Assembly (NCBI GenBank): GCA_963716005.1
Contig: OY970285.1
Coordinates: forward strand, 372,001-436,000
Length of the DNA stretch: 64,000 bases
DNA from: CAVRUF01 sp963716005
GTDB lineage: Bacteria > Actinomycetota > Thermoleophilia > Gaiellales > Gaiellaceae
Direction: 5' to 3'
Under the pieces are notes generated by a model, which saw only the letters and a program-made list of their open reading frames with translations, was not told where the DNA came from and ran no database searches. The first letter of the stretch is position 1, and each line of letters begins with the position of its first letter. The position numbers and the translations under genes are program-made. Shown in pieces: positions 53,372-61,637 of this stretch.

Positions 53372-53581
53372 GTGGATCACGAACGCGGAGGACGGCTCGG
53401 AACGTTCCTCATCGGCGGCGTCGTGGGCTCGATCGCCGGGCTCGTCGCCGCCGGTCGCATGCGCATGAAGGAGACCGAACGCCGCACGACGCCGGCCGGG
53501 CTCGCCGCGTTCGAGGACGCCCCGTGCTACCGCGAACTCGTCGAGCACGAGCGTGAGCGCGAGGAGCCGGGCGCGCGGTAG
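53372..53581 (+). CDS. Small membrane-anchored protein
   Basis: A 69-residue protein from a GTG. One glycine-rich hydrophobic segment ('LGTFLIGGVVGSIAGLVAAG', residues ~9-28) is followed by a charged helix ending in Glu/Arg. The layout resembles YtxH-like small proteins, but no family can be assigned. It sits 31 bases before the FmdB-like gene. Confidence 0.6.
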   Translation: MDHERGGRLGTFLIGGVVGSIAGLVAAGRMRMKETERRTTPAGLAAFEDAPCYRELVEHEREREEPGAR

Positions 53582-53612
53582 GTTGGTCTTCGGCTACCCG
53601 CGCCCTTTCTCC

Positions 53613-53906
53613 ATGCCTATCTACGAGTACAGATGCCCCAAAGGGCACACGTTCGAGCTGCTCCAGCGGATGAGCGACGCGCCGCCTGAAGTCTGCGAAA
53701 TCTGCGGCGCCGCGCCGGTGGAGAAGGTGCTCTACCCGGCCGCGATCCACTTCAAGGGCTCGGGCTTCTACTCGACCGACTACGGCCGCGGCGGGCGCAA
53801 GAAGACGAAGGAGAGCGACGGCGGTCCGTCGTCCTCCGATTCTTCCGATTCGAAGCCGGCCGAGAAGAAGAAGGACAGGCCGGCCGACCCGAAACCGGCC
53901 GCCTAG
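53613..53906 (+). CDS. FmdB-family zinc-ribbon protein
   Basis: A 97-residue protein. The N-terminal ribbon 'MPIYEYRCPKGHTFELLQRM' with Cys8/His12 and Cys28/Cys31 ('VCEICG') is the FmdB signature, with His in place of the usual second Cys. 'IHFKGSGFYSTDYG' follows as in the family. The last ~40 residues are a charged low-complexity Ser/Lys/Asp tail. FmdB-like proteins are putative regulators of unknown target. It overlaps the convergent LCP gene by 4 bases. Confidence 0.88.
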   Translation: MPIYEYRCPKGHTFELLQRMSDAPPEVCEICGAAPVEKVLYPAAIHFKGSGFYSTDYGRGGRKKTKESDGGPSSSDSSDSKPAEKKKDRPADPKPAA

Positions 53907-55081
53907 CCCCCGGCGCGGCCGACGAAGCAGCCCGGCGCGTACGGCCGGCCCTTGGGCGGGCGCTGCGGGGCGCTCTGCCCGGTGATCTGAAGGATGACGC
54001 TCGCGTTGTCCTCGGACGAGACGATCACCGAGGCGCCGTCGACCGTCGCCGGGTCGCCGCCGAGGCGGCAGCGCAGCGTCTTGTCGTCGGCCGCGCGCTT
54101 GCGCACCCACATCACCTGGAGCAGCTCGTTCGTCGAGAGGTCGGTCGCGAGCGGCGTGATCACGTCGTCGCCGATGAACGGCATGCGGAGGAAGCCCGAG
54201 AGGCCGGTGATCTTGTCCATGATCGCCTGCACGACGCGCTGCTGGCGCTCGCCGCGGGTGATGTCGCTCTCGGAGGAGTCGAGCTGGTTCTCGCGGATGC
54301 GCGCGTAGACGAGCGCGCGGCGCCCGTCGAGCTCGATCTCGCCCTTCTTGAAGCTCCAGCCCCTCCACGTTGCGCACTGGTCGGGCTTGAGCGGACAGTC
54401 GAACGGGTTCGAGAGGATCGGCTTCGGATTCACGATCGTGATGCCGCCGATCGCGTCCACGACCTCGTTGAAGGTGCCGAAGTCGACCACGATCACGTGG
54501 TTCACCGGGAGGCCGGTCAGCGCCTCGACGGTCTGGATCGCGAGCGCTGTTCCTCCGAAGGAGTAGGCGGCGTTGATCTTGTCCGCGCCGTGGCCCGGGA
54601 TCTCGACACGCAGGTCGCGCGGGATCGAAACGAACGAGAGCCGGTGATCGTCCGGGTTCGTCCGCAGAAGCATGATCGAGTCGGAGCGCCCGCGGCCGCT
54701 TCGGTCCTTGCGGTTTGCGCCCACGTCGGCGCCGAGGATGAGGATGTTCGAGGGCGTCGAGAGGAGCGAGCCCGAGTCGGGCGTGAGCGCTGCGTACGCG
54801 GACTTGTCGAGGCGCGCGTTCGCCTCCTTCACGCCGCGGTTCACCGCGAGGTAGCCGAGCACCGCCCAGACGAGCGTGACTAGGAGAACGATTCCGACGA
54901 CCGAGAGGATGATGCGGCGCCAGCGGCGCCAGCTCCTCCAGCCGCCCTTCCTCGTCTTCTGCTTCGCCTGTTTCGGCTCGCCGTCGGCGAAGTGGCCGTC
55001 CTCGCGGCTTCTGATCGGCTTGGCCGGACCCCGTGTCCGCCCGCCGCGGTAGACCTTGTAGGGCTTGTCTTTCCCGGCCAC
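53903..55081 (-). CDS. LytR-CpsA-Psr (LCP) family cell-wall glycopolymer ligase
   Basis: A 392-residue protein starting at a GTG. A basic cytoplasmic N-terminus (~residues 1-58, many Lys/Arg) is followed by one membrane segment ('IILSVVGIVLLVTLVWAVLG') and the extracellular LCP domain: 'ILILGADVG', 'GRSDSIMLLRTNPDD', 'SIPRDLRVEIPG', 'DKINAAYSFGG', 'VDAIGGITI' and the Arg-rich 'ARIRENQLDSSESDITRGER'. It would transfer a polyisoprenoid-linked polymer to peptidoglycan. Its upstream region is the inverted-repeat element shared with the divergent ROK gene. Confidence 0.92.
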   Translation of the reverse strand: MAGKDKPYKVYRGGRTRGPAKPIRSREDGHFADGEPKQAKQKTRKGGWRSWRRWRRIILSVVGIVLLVTLVWAVLGYLAVNRGVKEANARLDKSAYAALTPDSGSLLSTPSNILILGADVGANRKDRSGRGRSDSIMLLRTNPDDHRLSFVSIPRDLRVEIPGHGADKINAAYSFGGTALAIQTVEALTGLPVNHVIVVDFGTFNEVVDAIGGITIVNPKPILSNPFDCPLKPDQCATWRGWSFKKGEIELDGRRALVYARIRENQLDSSESDITRGERQQRVVQAIMDKITGLSGFLRMPFIGDDVITPLATDLSTNELLQVMWVRKRAADDKTLRCRLGGDPATVDGASVIVSSEDNASVILQITGQSAPQRPPKGRPYAPGCFVGRAGG

Positions 55082-55108
55082 GACGAGCGGCTATGGTAGC
55101 CGCGGCCT

Positions 55109-55274
55109 GATGGTTGATCGGGAATCAACGCACTCGCGGCCGGCGACTGCGACGCGGCGCCGGATCGTCGCGCTCGCCCTTGCCCGTGCTCACCGGCACG
55201 GGCTGCGGACGATCACGACGACCGGCTTGGTCGCATCCGTCCCCGACGAGCACGCTGATCCCCCATCAACCATC
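55109..55274. repeat. 166-bp imperfect inverted-repeat element with nested hairpins (candidate structured RNA or mobile remnant)
   Basis: The outer arms 55109-55130 and 55253-55274 pair at 19 of 22 positions (10 perfect outer pairs GATGGTTGAT/ATCAACCATC). Inside are a 7-bp helix (55163-55169 with 55208-55214) enclosing an 8-bp hairpin (55182-55189 with 55196-55203, loop TCACCG), and a 5-bp hairpin (55219-55223 with 55229-55233). The element fills almost the whole 195-base gap between the divergent LCP and ROK genes. An open frame runs from ATG 55110 to a TGA that overlaps the ROK ATG (TGATG). No ribosome site precedes the ROK start. Confidence 0.5.
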
Positions 55275-55276
55275 TG

Positions 55277-56227
55277 ATGGCAGACCGCCACGTCATAGCG
55301 ATCGACCTCGGCGGCACGAAGCTCGCGGCGGGCCTCGTGGACGAGGACGGGACGATCGAGTCCCGCCTCGAGAAGGCCACGGAGCAGGCCGACCAGGACG
55401 TCCTCGTCGACCAGCTCGAGGACGCGATCGCCGAGCTCAAGGGGCCCTCGGTGGTCGCGCTCGGGATCGGCATTCCGTCGCTCATCGACCAGAAGGAGGG
55501 CGCGGTCGGAGCGTCGGTGAACGTCCCGCTGGCCGGGATCCACCTGCGCGACCTGCTGGAGGAGAAGTTCCAGCTCCCGGTGGCGCTCGAGAACGACGCC
55601 AACTCGGCGGCGGTCGCCGAGCACCGCCTGGGCGCCGGGCGGGGCTGCGACCACATGATCATGCTCACGCTCGGCACCGGGGTCGGCGGCGGGCTCATCC
55701 TCAACGGATCGCTCTACCGCGGCGCGATCGGCGCGGCCGGCGAGCTCGGCCACATCACGCTCGACATCCGCAGCGAGCGGCCGTGCGACGGCCTCTTCTG
55801 TCCCGGTTACGGACACCTCGAAGGGTTCGCGGGCGGACGGGCGGCGTCGCGCCGGGCGAACGAGGTCGCCGACGATCAGCCCGACGGTGCTCTCGCGCGT
55901 GCGCGCGCGGAGGGCAGGAAGCTGAACGGCGCGGTTCTCACCGAGCTGGCCCGGGCGGGCGAGCCGGATGCGGTCGAGCTGATGGAGGCGATCGGCTTCG
56001 ACCTCGGGATCGGCATCGCGAGCTACGTGAACGTCTTCAACCCCGAGATCGTCGTGATCGGCGGCGGCTTCGGCGAGGCCGGCGACCTGCTCCTCGATCC
56101 GGCACGGCGCACCGTCGCCGAGCGCTGCTTCCCGACCGTTCGGGACACCGTTCGCATTGTCGAGGCCGAGCTCGGCCCCGAGGCGGGCCTCATCGGCGCG
56201 GGACTGGTCGGCTTCGACCTGGTTTAG
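55277..56227 (+). CDS. ROK-family sugar kinase (glucokinase-like)
   Basis: A 316-residue protein with 'VIAIDLGGTKLAAGLVDEDG' at the start (phosphate-1 loop), 'LGTGVGGGLILNGSLYRG' and 'GAAGELGHITLD', the ROK core. The zinc motif CxCGxxGCxE is degenerate ('PCDGLFCPGYGHLE'), keeping two Cys. It probably phosphorylates glucose or another hexose. The ATG is placed by family N-terminus; no Shine-Dalgarno sequence is seen, and a short upstream frame ends at TGATG here. It is followed after one base by rsmI. Confidence 0.87.
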   Translation: MADRHVIAIDLGGTKLAAGLVDEDGTIESRLEKATEQADQDVLVDQLEDAIAELKGPSVVALGIGIPSLIDQKEGAVGASVNVPLAGIHLRDLLEEKFQLPVALENDANSAAVAEHRLGAGRGCDHMIMLTLGTGVGGGLILNGSLYRGAIGAAGELGHITLDIRSERPCDGLFCPGYGHLEGFAGGRAASRRANEVADDQPDGALARARAEGRKLNGAVLTELARAGEPDAVELMEAIGFDLGIGIASYVNVFNPEIVVIGGGFGEAGDLLLDPARRTVAERCFPTVRDTVRIVEAELGPEAGLIGAGLVGFDLV

Positions 56228-56228
56228 A

Positions 56229-57032
56229 GTGCTCGTCGTCTGTCCCACCCCGATCGGGAACCTCGAGGACGTGACGCTGCGGGTGCTCCGCGAGCTGGCC
56301 GAGTGCGACGTCGTGCTCTGCGAGGACACGCGCCATACCCGTGTGCTGCTCGGCCGGCACGCGATTCGGGCGAAGTCGCTTGTCAGCTACCACCGGATGA
56401 ACGAGGCCGCGCGCACCGCCGAGCTGCTCCCGCGCCTCCAGGCCGGCGAGCGGATGGCGCTCGTGAGCGACGCTGGGCTGCCGGGCGTGAACGATCCCGG
56501 CGGACGGCTCGTCTCCGTCGCGATCGAGCACGGGATCCCGGTCACGGTGCTTCCGGGGCCGTCGGCGGTCGAGACGGCCCTCGTGGCCAGCGGCCTCGTC
56601 GGCGAGCGCTACGCCTTCGTCGGCTACCTGCCGCGCGGCGCGAACGCGCTCGACCGCCTCTGGGCCGAGCTCGCCGCCTGGACGTGGCCCGCGGTTGCGT
56701 TCGAGTCGCCGAAGCGTCTGCCCGCGAGCCTGGCCTCGCTGGCCGCGTTCGACCCGGACCGCCCGGTGGCCGTGTGCCGCGAGCTGACGAAGAAGTTCGA
56801 GGAGGTCGTCCGCGGCCCGGCGGCCGCGGTGGCCAAGCGGTTTTCCGCTCCGCCGAAGGGCGAGATCACCCTGGTCATCGGCCCGGGCTCGCCGCAGGAG
56901 CCCTCCGAGGAGGAGGCGATCGCCGCGGTCGCGGAACTCGTCGCCGCGGGCTTCACGCGCAAGGACGCCGCAGGCCTGATCGCCCGCCTGACCGGCGTGC
57001 CGCGCAACCGGCTCTACAAGTCGTCGCTCTAG
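56229..57032 (+). CDS. rsmI: 16S rRNA (cytidine-1402-2'-O)-methyltransferase RsmI
   Basis: A 267-residue protein. The GTG at 56229, one base after the ROK stop, gives the family start 'VVCPTPIGNLEDVTLRVLRE'. Further RsmI/YraL marks are 'CEDTRHTRVLLGRH', 'VSDAGLPGVNDPGGRLV', 'LPGPSAVETALVASGL' and 'ESPKRLPASL'. It methylates C1402 of 16S rRNA using SAM. Its stop overlaps the convergent abrB-like gene by 4 bases. Confidence 0.95.
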   Translation: MLVVCPTPIGNLEDVTLRVLRELAECDVVLCEDTRHTRVLLGRHAIRAKSLVSYHRMNEAARTAELLPRLQAGERMALVSDAGLPGVNDPGGRLVSVAIEHGIPVTVLPGPSAVETALVASGLVGERYAFVGYLPRGANALDRLWAELAAWTWPAVAFESPKRLPASLASLAAFDPDRPVAVCRELTKKFEEVVRGPAAAVAKRFSAPPKGEITLVIGPGSPQEPSEEEAIAAVAELVAAGFTRKDAAGLIARLTGVPRNRLYKSSL

Positions 57033-57295
57033 AGCTCGGCGAGTTCGGCGACGCAGCGCACGCAAACGGGGCGGCCGCGATGCTCCGTGAGCGGCTCGCT
57101 GCGGGAGCAGAAGACACACGCCGAGGCTGGGCGCGCGAGGACGATCGAGTCTCCTGTCATGGAGATCTCGAGCGGGTCGCGCTCGGCGATGCCGAAGCGC
57201 CGGCGGATCTCGCTCGGGATCACGATTCGGCCGAGCGGATCGACCCGTCGGACGACGCCGGAGTTGCCTTTACGACTGCTGGAAGTTCGAGCCAT
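57029..57295 (-). CDS. AbrB/SpoVT-type DNA-binding protein with C-terminal zinc ribbon
   Basis: An 88-residue protein from the ATG at 57295 (a TTG six codons earlier is also in frame). Residues ~13-55 are the swapped-hairpin AbrB domain ('GVVRRVDPLGRIVIPSEIRR', 'FGIAERDPLEI'), very close to Bacillus AbrB. The C-terminus adds two CxxC pairs (Cys60/63 and Cys78/81), a likely zinc ribbon. Its place between rsmI and metG is the same as that of abrB in Bacillus, although the strand is opposite. It probably regulates its own or neighbouring promoters in the gap to metG. Confidence 0.88.
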   Translation of the reverse strand: MARTSSSRKGNSGVVRRVDPLGRIVIPSEIRRRFGIAERDPLEISMTGDSIVLARPASACVFCSRSEPLTEHRGRPVCVRCVAELAEL

Positions 57296-57354
57296 ACACC
57301 AACCGTTTCGCAATCCGCAGAACCCGAAACTCCCGTCCGTATCATTGATTGCGA

Positions 57355-58866
57355 GTGACCTTCTACATCACGACACCCATCTACTACGTCAACTCGACGC
57401 CGCACATCGGCCACGCGTACACGACGATCGCGGCCGACGTCGTCGCGCGCCATCACCGCCAGCGCGGCGAGACGACCTTCTTCCTCACGGGCACCGACGA
57501 GCACGCCTCCAAGGTCGCCCGCGTAGCCGCCGAAGAGGGGCTCGAGCCCAAGGAGTACGCCGATCGGATCGTCGAGCACTGGCGCGCCCTGCCCGAGCGC
57601 CTGAACGCGACGCACGACTTCTTCATCCGCACGACCGACGACGGCCACAAGGCGTTCGTGCAGGACTTCCTCCAGCGGATCTACGACAACGGCGACATCT
57701 ACGAGGACGTCTACGCGGGCCTCTACTGCGTGGGCTGCGAGGCGTTCAAGAACGAGGACGAGCTGGTCGACGGCCTCTGCCCGATCCACGGCACGGCGCC
57801 CGAGTGGATCGAGGAGAAGAACTACTTCTTTCGCCTCTCCGCCTACCAGGACAGGCTGCTCGAGCTCTACGACTCGCGGCCCGACTTCGTCCTGCCGGCG
57901 AACCGCTCGAACGAGGCGCGGTCGTTCATCGCGGGCGGGCTCGAGGACTTCTCGGTCAGCCGCGCGGGCCAGCCGTGGGGCGTGCCGATCCCGTGGGACG
58001 AGAGCCAGGTCACGTACGTCTGGGTCGACGCGCTCATCAACTACCTGAGCGCGCTCACGTACGCGCGCGATGAGGATCTTCGCGACGAGCTCTGGCCGGC
58101 GGTTCGCCATCTGATCGGCAAGGACATCCTCCGGTTCCACTGCGTCTTCTGGCCGGCGCTGCTCCTGGCCGCGGGCTACGAGCCGCCGAAGCAGCTCTTC
58201 GTCCACGGGTTCCTGCTCCTCGACGACCGCAAGATCTCCAAGTCGGTGGGGAACGTGATCGACCCGCTCGACCTGATCGACGTCTATGGGGTCGATCCGC
58301 TGCGCTTCTACGTGCTGCGCGCGGTGCCGTTCGGCCAGGACGGGAGCGCGTCGCTCGACGGCGTGCGCGAGCGCTACGACCGCGAGCTCGCGAACGACCT
58401 CGGGAACCTGCTCTCGCGGACGACCGCGATGATCTCCAAGTACCGCGACGGCCGGATTCCGCTCGCGGCGGTGCCGGGCGGGGGCGAGCGTCTCGCGGCG
58501 CTGAGCGCCGGCGTGGCGATCAAGCTCGACCGCTTCGACCTGACGGGCGCCCTCGAGGATCTCTGGGCGTATGTCCGCGACCTGAACGGCTACGTCACCG
58601 CGCAGAAGCCGTGGGAGCTCGCGAAGGACGAGGCGAACGCCGCCGAGCTCGACACGGTGCTCTTCACGCTCGCCGACGGGCTGCGCGCCGTGTCTGTGGG
58701 ACTGGCGCCGTTCCTCCCGGAGACCGCGCCGCGGATCCTCGCCGCGCTCGGCCAGCCCGAGGACGTCGCCTGGTCGAACTTCGCGTACGGGCTCACGGTC
58801 GCCACGGACGGGGTCGGGCCGGCGGAGCCGCTCTTCCCCCGCATCGAAGTTCCCGAAGCAGCTTGA
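57355..58866 (+). CDS. metG: Methionyl-tRNA synthetase
   Basis: A 503-residue protein. I start at the GTG at 57355; a TTG two codons upstream is possible. The class I HIGH motif is 'HIGH' in 'NSTPHIGHAYTTIAAD', and the KMSKS motif appears as 'DDRKISKSVGNVIDPLD'. A zinc-like insert 'YCVGCEAFKNE' with 'LCPIHG' is present. It attaches methionine to tRNA-Met. There is no C-terminal tRNA-binding EMAP domain, typical of the short type. Its stop overlaps the tatD TTG. Confidence 0.95.
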   Translation: MTFYITTPIYYVNSTPHIGHAYTTIAADVVARHHRQRGETTFFLTGTDEHASKVARVAAEEGLEPKEYADRIVEHWRALPERLNATHDFFIRTTDDGHKAFVQDFLQRIYDNGDIYEDVYAGLYCVGCEAFKNEDELVDGLCPIHGTAPEWIEEKNYFFRLSAYQDRLLELYDSRPDFVLPANRSNEARSFIAGGLEDFSVSRAGQPWGVPIPWDESQVTYVWVDALINYLSALTYARDEDLRDELWPAVRHLIGKDILRFHCVFWPALLLAAGYEPPKQLFVHGFLLLDDRKISKSVGNVIDPLDLIDVYGVDPLRFYVLRAVPFGQDGSASLDGVRERYDRELANDLGNLLSRTTAMISKYRDGRIPLAAVPGGGERLAALSAGVAIKLDRFDLTGALEDLWAYVRDLNGYVTAQKPWELAKDEANAAELDTVLFTLADGLRAVSVGLAPFLPETAPRILAALGQPEDVAWSNFAYGLTVATDGVGPAEPLFPRIEVPEAA

Positions 58867-59597
58867 TCGACACGCACGCGCATCTCGACGGTGCGGAGAC
58901 CGACGGGTGGCTCGACCGGGCCCGTGACGCCGGGGTCTCCCGGGTCGTCGCCGTGGGTTGCGGGATCGCGTCCTCGAAGGCGACGCTCGAGATCGCGGAG
59001 CGCGAGGAGGGCGTCTTCGCGGCGCTCGGGTTCCATCCGCACCAGGCGGACGAGCCCGTCGACCTCGACGCGCTGCGCGAGCTGCTCGTGCATCCGAAGG
59101 CGGTCGCCGTGGGGGAGACGGGGCTCGACTGGTTTCGCGACTACGCCGCGCGCGACGCGCAGGAGTCGCTGTTTCGCGCGCAGGTCGCGCTGGCCGGTGA
59201 GCTCGGCAAGGCGCTCGTGATCCACTCGCGCGCTGCGGACGAGGACACGCTCGCGGTGCTTCGCGGCGTCGAGACGCCCGTCGTCCTGCACTGCTTCTCC
59301 TCCTCGGCGCTGCTCGAGCCGGCGCTCGAGCACGGCTGGTACGTGTCCTTCGCGGGGAACGTCACGTACCCCAAGGCGGGAGAGCTGCGTTGGGCGGCCG
59401 AGCAGGTCCCCGCCGACCGGCTGCTCGCGGAAACCGACTCGCCGTACCTCTCGCCGCAGGCCGTACGCGGGAAGCCGAACGAGCCGGCGCACGTGATGCA
59501 CACGCTGGCCACGCTCGCCGAGACGCGCGGCGTCGAGCAGGCCGAGCTCGAGGCGCAGATCGAGGCGAACGCCGATCGGGTATTCGGGCTTTCGTGA
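58863..59597 (+). CDS. tatD: TatD-family metal-dependent DNase
   Basis: A 244-residue protein starting at TTG in an overlap with the metG stop. TIM-barrel metal ligands: 'MIDTHAHLDG' (HxH), 'GETGLDWFRD', 'VIHSRAADEDTL', 'VLHCFSSS' and 'LLAETDSPYLSP'. TatD nucleases are 3'-5' exonucleases in DNA repair, and the family also includes D-tyrosyl-tRNA-related forms. It has the same metG-tatD-rsmA order as Bacillus, without rnmV between. Its stop overlaps the rsmA start. Confidence 0.95.
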   Translation: MIDTHAHLDGAETDGWLDRARDAGVSRVVAVGCGIASSKATLEIAEREEGVFAALGFHPHQADEPVDLDALRELLVHPKAVAVGETGLDWFRDYAARDAQESLFRAQVALAGELGKALVIHSRAADEDTLAVLRGVETPVVLHCFSSSALLEPALEHGWYVSFAGNVTYPKAGELRWAAEQVPADRLLAETDSPYLSPQAVRGKPNEPAHVMHTLATLAETRGVEQAELEAQIEANADRVFGLS

Positions 59598-60367
59598 GCG
59601 TCACGCCGAAGAAGCAGCTCGGCCAGCACTTCCTCGCCGACCCGAACATCCTCGGCGTCATCGGCCGGCTCGCGGAGCTCGAGCCGGAGGACGTCGTGCT
59701 CGAGATCGGCGCGGGGCTCGGGGTGCTCACGACGTTTCTCGCCGACCGGGTCGCGCACGTCCACACGGTCGAGCTCGACCGCTCGCTCGAGGCGCCGCTG
59801 CGCGAGATCGCCGAGCGCCCGAACGTCGACCTCCTCGTCGGCGACGCACTCGCGCTTCCGCTGGCCGCGCTCGAGCCCACGCCGGCGAAGCTGGTGGCGA
59901 ATCTGCCCTACAACGTGGCCACGCCGCTCATCGCCGAGAGCCTCGACGGGCTGCCGGCGCTGCGGCTCTGGTGCGTGATGGTGCAGCGCGAGGTCGCCGA
60001 CCGGCTCTTCGCCGAGCCGGGCACGAAGGCCTACGGCGCGGTGTCGGTGCTCGTGCGGCTGACCGCCGAGCGGACGGGCTTCCATCCGGTCGCGCGCACG
60101 GTGTTCCGCCCGCCGCCGAACGTCGACTCGGCGCTGGTGGCCTTCCGGCGACGCCGCGACTGGGGCGACGAGTTCGCGGCGATCAAGCGCGTCGTCCAGG
60201 CCGGGTTCGGCCACCGGCGCAAGACGCTCGTGAACTCGCTCGTCCTCGGCGGGTTCGACCGGCCGTCCGTCGACGCGGCGCTGGCCGCGGCCGGGATCGA
60301 CCCGGGTGTGCGCGCCGAGGCGCTCGAGCCCGAGACGTTCGTCGCCCTCGCCGGGGCGCTCGCGTGA
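59594..60367 (+). CDS. rsmA: 16S rRNA (adenine-1518/1519-N6)-dimethyltransferase RsmA (KsgA)
   Basis: A 257-residue protein from a GTG in a GTGA overlap with tatD. 'PKKQLGQHFLADPNIL' is the family N-terminus. SAM binding is in 'VLEIGAGLGVLTTFLA' and 'VHTVELDRSL', and the catalytic NLPY in 'LVANLPYNVATPL'. 'VFRPPPNVDSALV' follows. It dimethylates two adenines in helix 45 of 16S rRNA. Its stop overlaps the ispE GTG. Confidence 0.96.
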   Translation: MSVTPKKQLGQHFLADPNILGVIGRLAELEPEDVVLEIGAGLGVLTTFLADRVAHVHTVELDRSLEAPLREIAERPNVDLLVGDALALPLAALEPTPAKLVANLPYNVATPLIAESLDGLPALRLWCVMVQREVADRLFAEPGTKAYGAVSVLVRLTAERTGFHPVARTVFRPPPNVDSALVAFRRRRDWGDEFAAIKRVVQAGFGHRRKTLVNSLVLGGFDRPSVDAALAAAGIDPGVRAEALEPETFVALAGALA

Positions 60368-61165
60368 TCGCCGCGCACGCGAAGATCAACCTGGCGCTCG
60401 TCGTCGGCGGCGCCCGGCCCGACGGGCTCCACGAGCTCGCCTCGGTGATCCAGCGGATCGACCTCGCGGACGAGATCGAGCTCGGCGAAGCGCCGCGGCT
60501 CACGGTCGAAGGCTTCGAGGACACGCTCGTGCGCCGCGCGCTCCAGCGGCTCGCCGAAGGAGGCCGGGGTGCAGCCGAACTGGCACGTGCGCATCGGCAA
60601 GCGGATCCCGGTTGCGGCAGGCCTGGGCGGCGGCAGCTCCGACGCGGCCGCGTCCCTCGTCGCCGCGAATGCCACGCTCCCCGAGCCGCTCCCGCCCGAG
60701 CGCCTGGTCGAGCTCGCGACCGGAGTAGGCGCGGACGTCCCCTTCTTCCTCACGCCCGGCCCGAAGCTCGTTGAAGGCGCGGGTGAGCGGCTGACGCCGA
60801 TCGAGCTGCCGCAGGACTACACCGTCGTGGTCGCGCTGCCGCACGACCAGGCGAAGGCGTCGACCGGCGAGGTCTTCCACCGCTTCGACGCGCTCGACGG
60901 CCCGGCCGGCTTCGCGGAGCGCCGCGCCGCGCTCGACGTCGCGCTGGCCGCAGGCGACCTCGCCGCGCTGCCGCCGAACGATCTCGCCCGGGCGGCAGCC
61001 GTCTCGCTCGCCGCCGAGCTGCGCGAGTCGGGCGCGTTCCGGGCCGACCTCACCGGCGCCGGGCCCGCGGTCTACGGGCTCTTCTCCGAGCGGGACCAGG
61101 CAGAGATCGCAGCGGTCGCGCTGGAGCCGGCGGCACAGGTCTGGCTCGCACAGCCGGTCTGGTAG
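60364..61165 (+). CDS. ispE: 4-diphosphocytidyl-2-C-methyl-D-erythritol kinase, frameshifted
   Basis: Read across one shift this is a ~266-residue GHMP kinase of the MEP isoprenoid pathway. 'AHAKINLALVVGGARPDGLH' is the family start. The frame breaks at about 60553-60560 (extra G in GAAGGAGGCC). Restoring it gives 'LAEEAGVQPNWHVRIGKRIP', then the ATP motif 'VAAGLGGGSSDAAA' and 'LTGAGPAVYGLF'. Since isoprenoid synthesis is essential, the shift is very probably a sequencing error. Confidence 0.93.
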
Positions 61166-61174
61166 CTTCGAACC

Positions 61175-61531
61175 GTGTCCGCCCTGCCGGTGATCGAGCA
61201 CGGCGAGGGGCGCTCCTCGAGATGGCTCCGCGAGAACCGCCTGCGCCTGGCGATCCTCGTCGCGCTCGTCGAGACGGCGCTCATCGTCGGCGACGTGATC
61301 GGGTGGTACATCGCCGTCGGTGTGGCGGCAGTCGTGATCGCGTTCTACTTCGTCGTCGGGAGGAGGTCGCGGCGCCCGTGGCTCCACCAGCTCTCGTGGT
61401 CGCTCGCCGTCTCGCAGGCGATCCCGGTGGTCGTCCCGTTCGCGGCTTTGGCCGTCGGTGCCGTCATCGTCCTCGGCTTCGTCGCGATCGTGTTCTTCGC
61501 CCTCGCCTACCTCGTCTTCGGCCGCCGGTGA
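61175..61531 (+). CDS. Small membrane protein with three TM segments
   Basis: A 118-residue protein from a GTG, 9 bases after ispE. Helices lie at about residues 24-43, 45-62 and 84-115. Basic residues 'RRSRRPW' between the second and third suggest a cytoplasmic loop. No family recognised. It is between ispE and tRNA-Gln and probably belongs to the same transcription unit. Confidence 0.65.
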   Translation: MSALPVIEHGEGRSSRWLRENRLRLAILVALVETALIVGDVIGWYIAVGVAAVVIAFYFVVGRRSRRPWLHQLSWSLAVSQAIPVVVPFAALAVGAVIVLGFVAIVFFALAYLVFGRR

Positions 61532-61555
61532 CCTCGGATACGCTGACGCTCCCGA

Positions 61556-61629
61556 TGGGGCGTAGCCAAGCGGTAAGGCAGCGGGTTTTGGTCCCGTGAC
61601 CGGAGGTTCGAATCCTCCCGCCCCAGCCA
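61556..61629 (+). tRNA. tRNA-Gln (UUG anticodon)
   Basis: Cloverleaf: acceptor TGGGGCG (61556-61562) with CGCCCCA (61619-61625), whose first pair is the weak U1-A72 expected for tRNA-Gln. The anticodon TTG sits in the loop 'TTTTGGT', the T-arm is GGAGG-TTCGAAT-CCTCC, the discriminator is G and CCA is encoded (61627-61629). Confidence 0.95.
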
Positions 61630-61637
61630 TTCCTACC

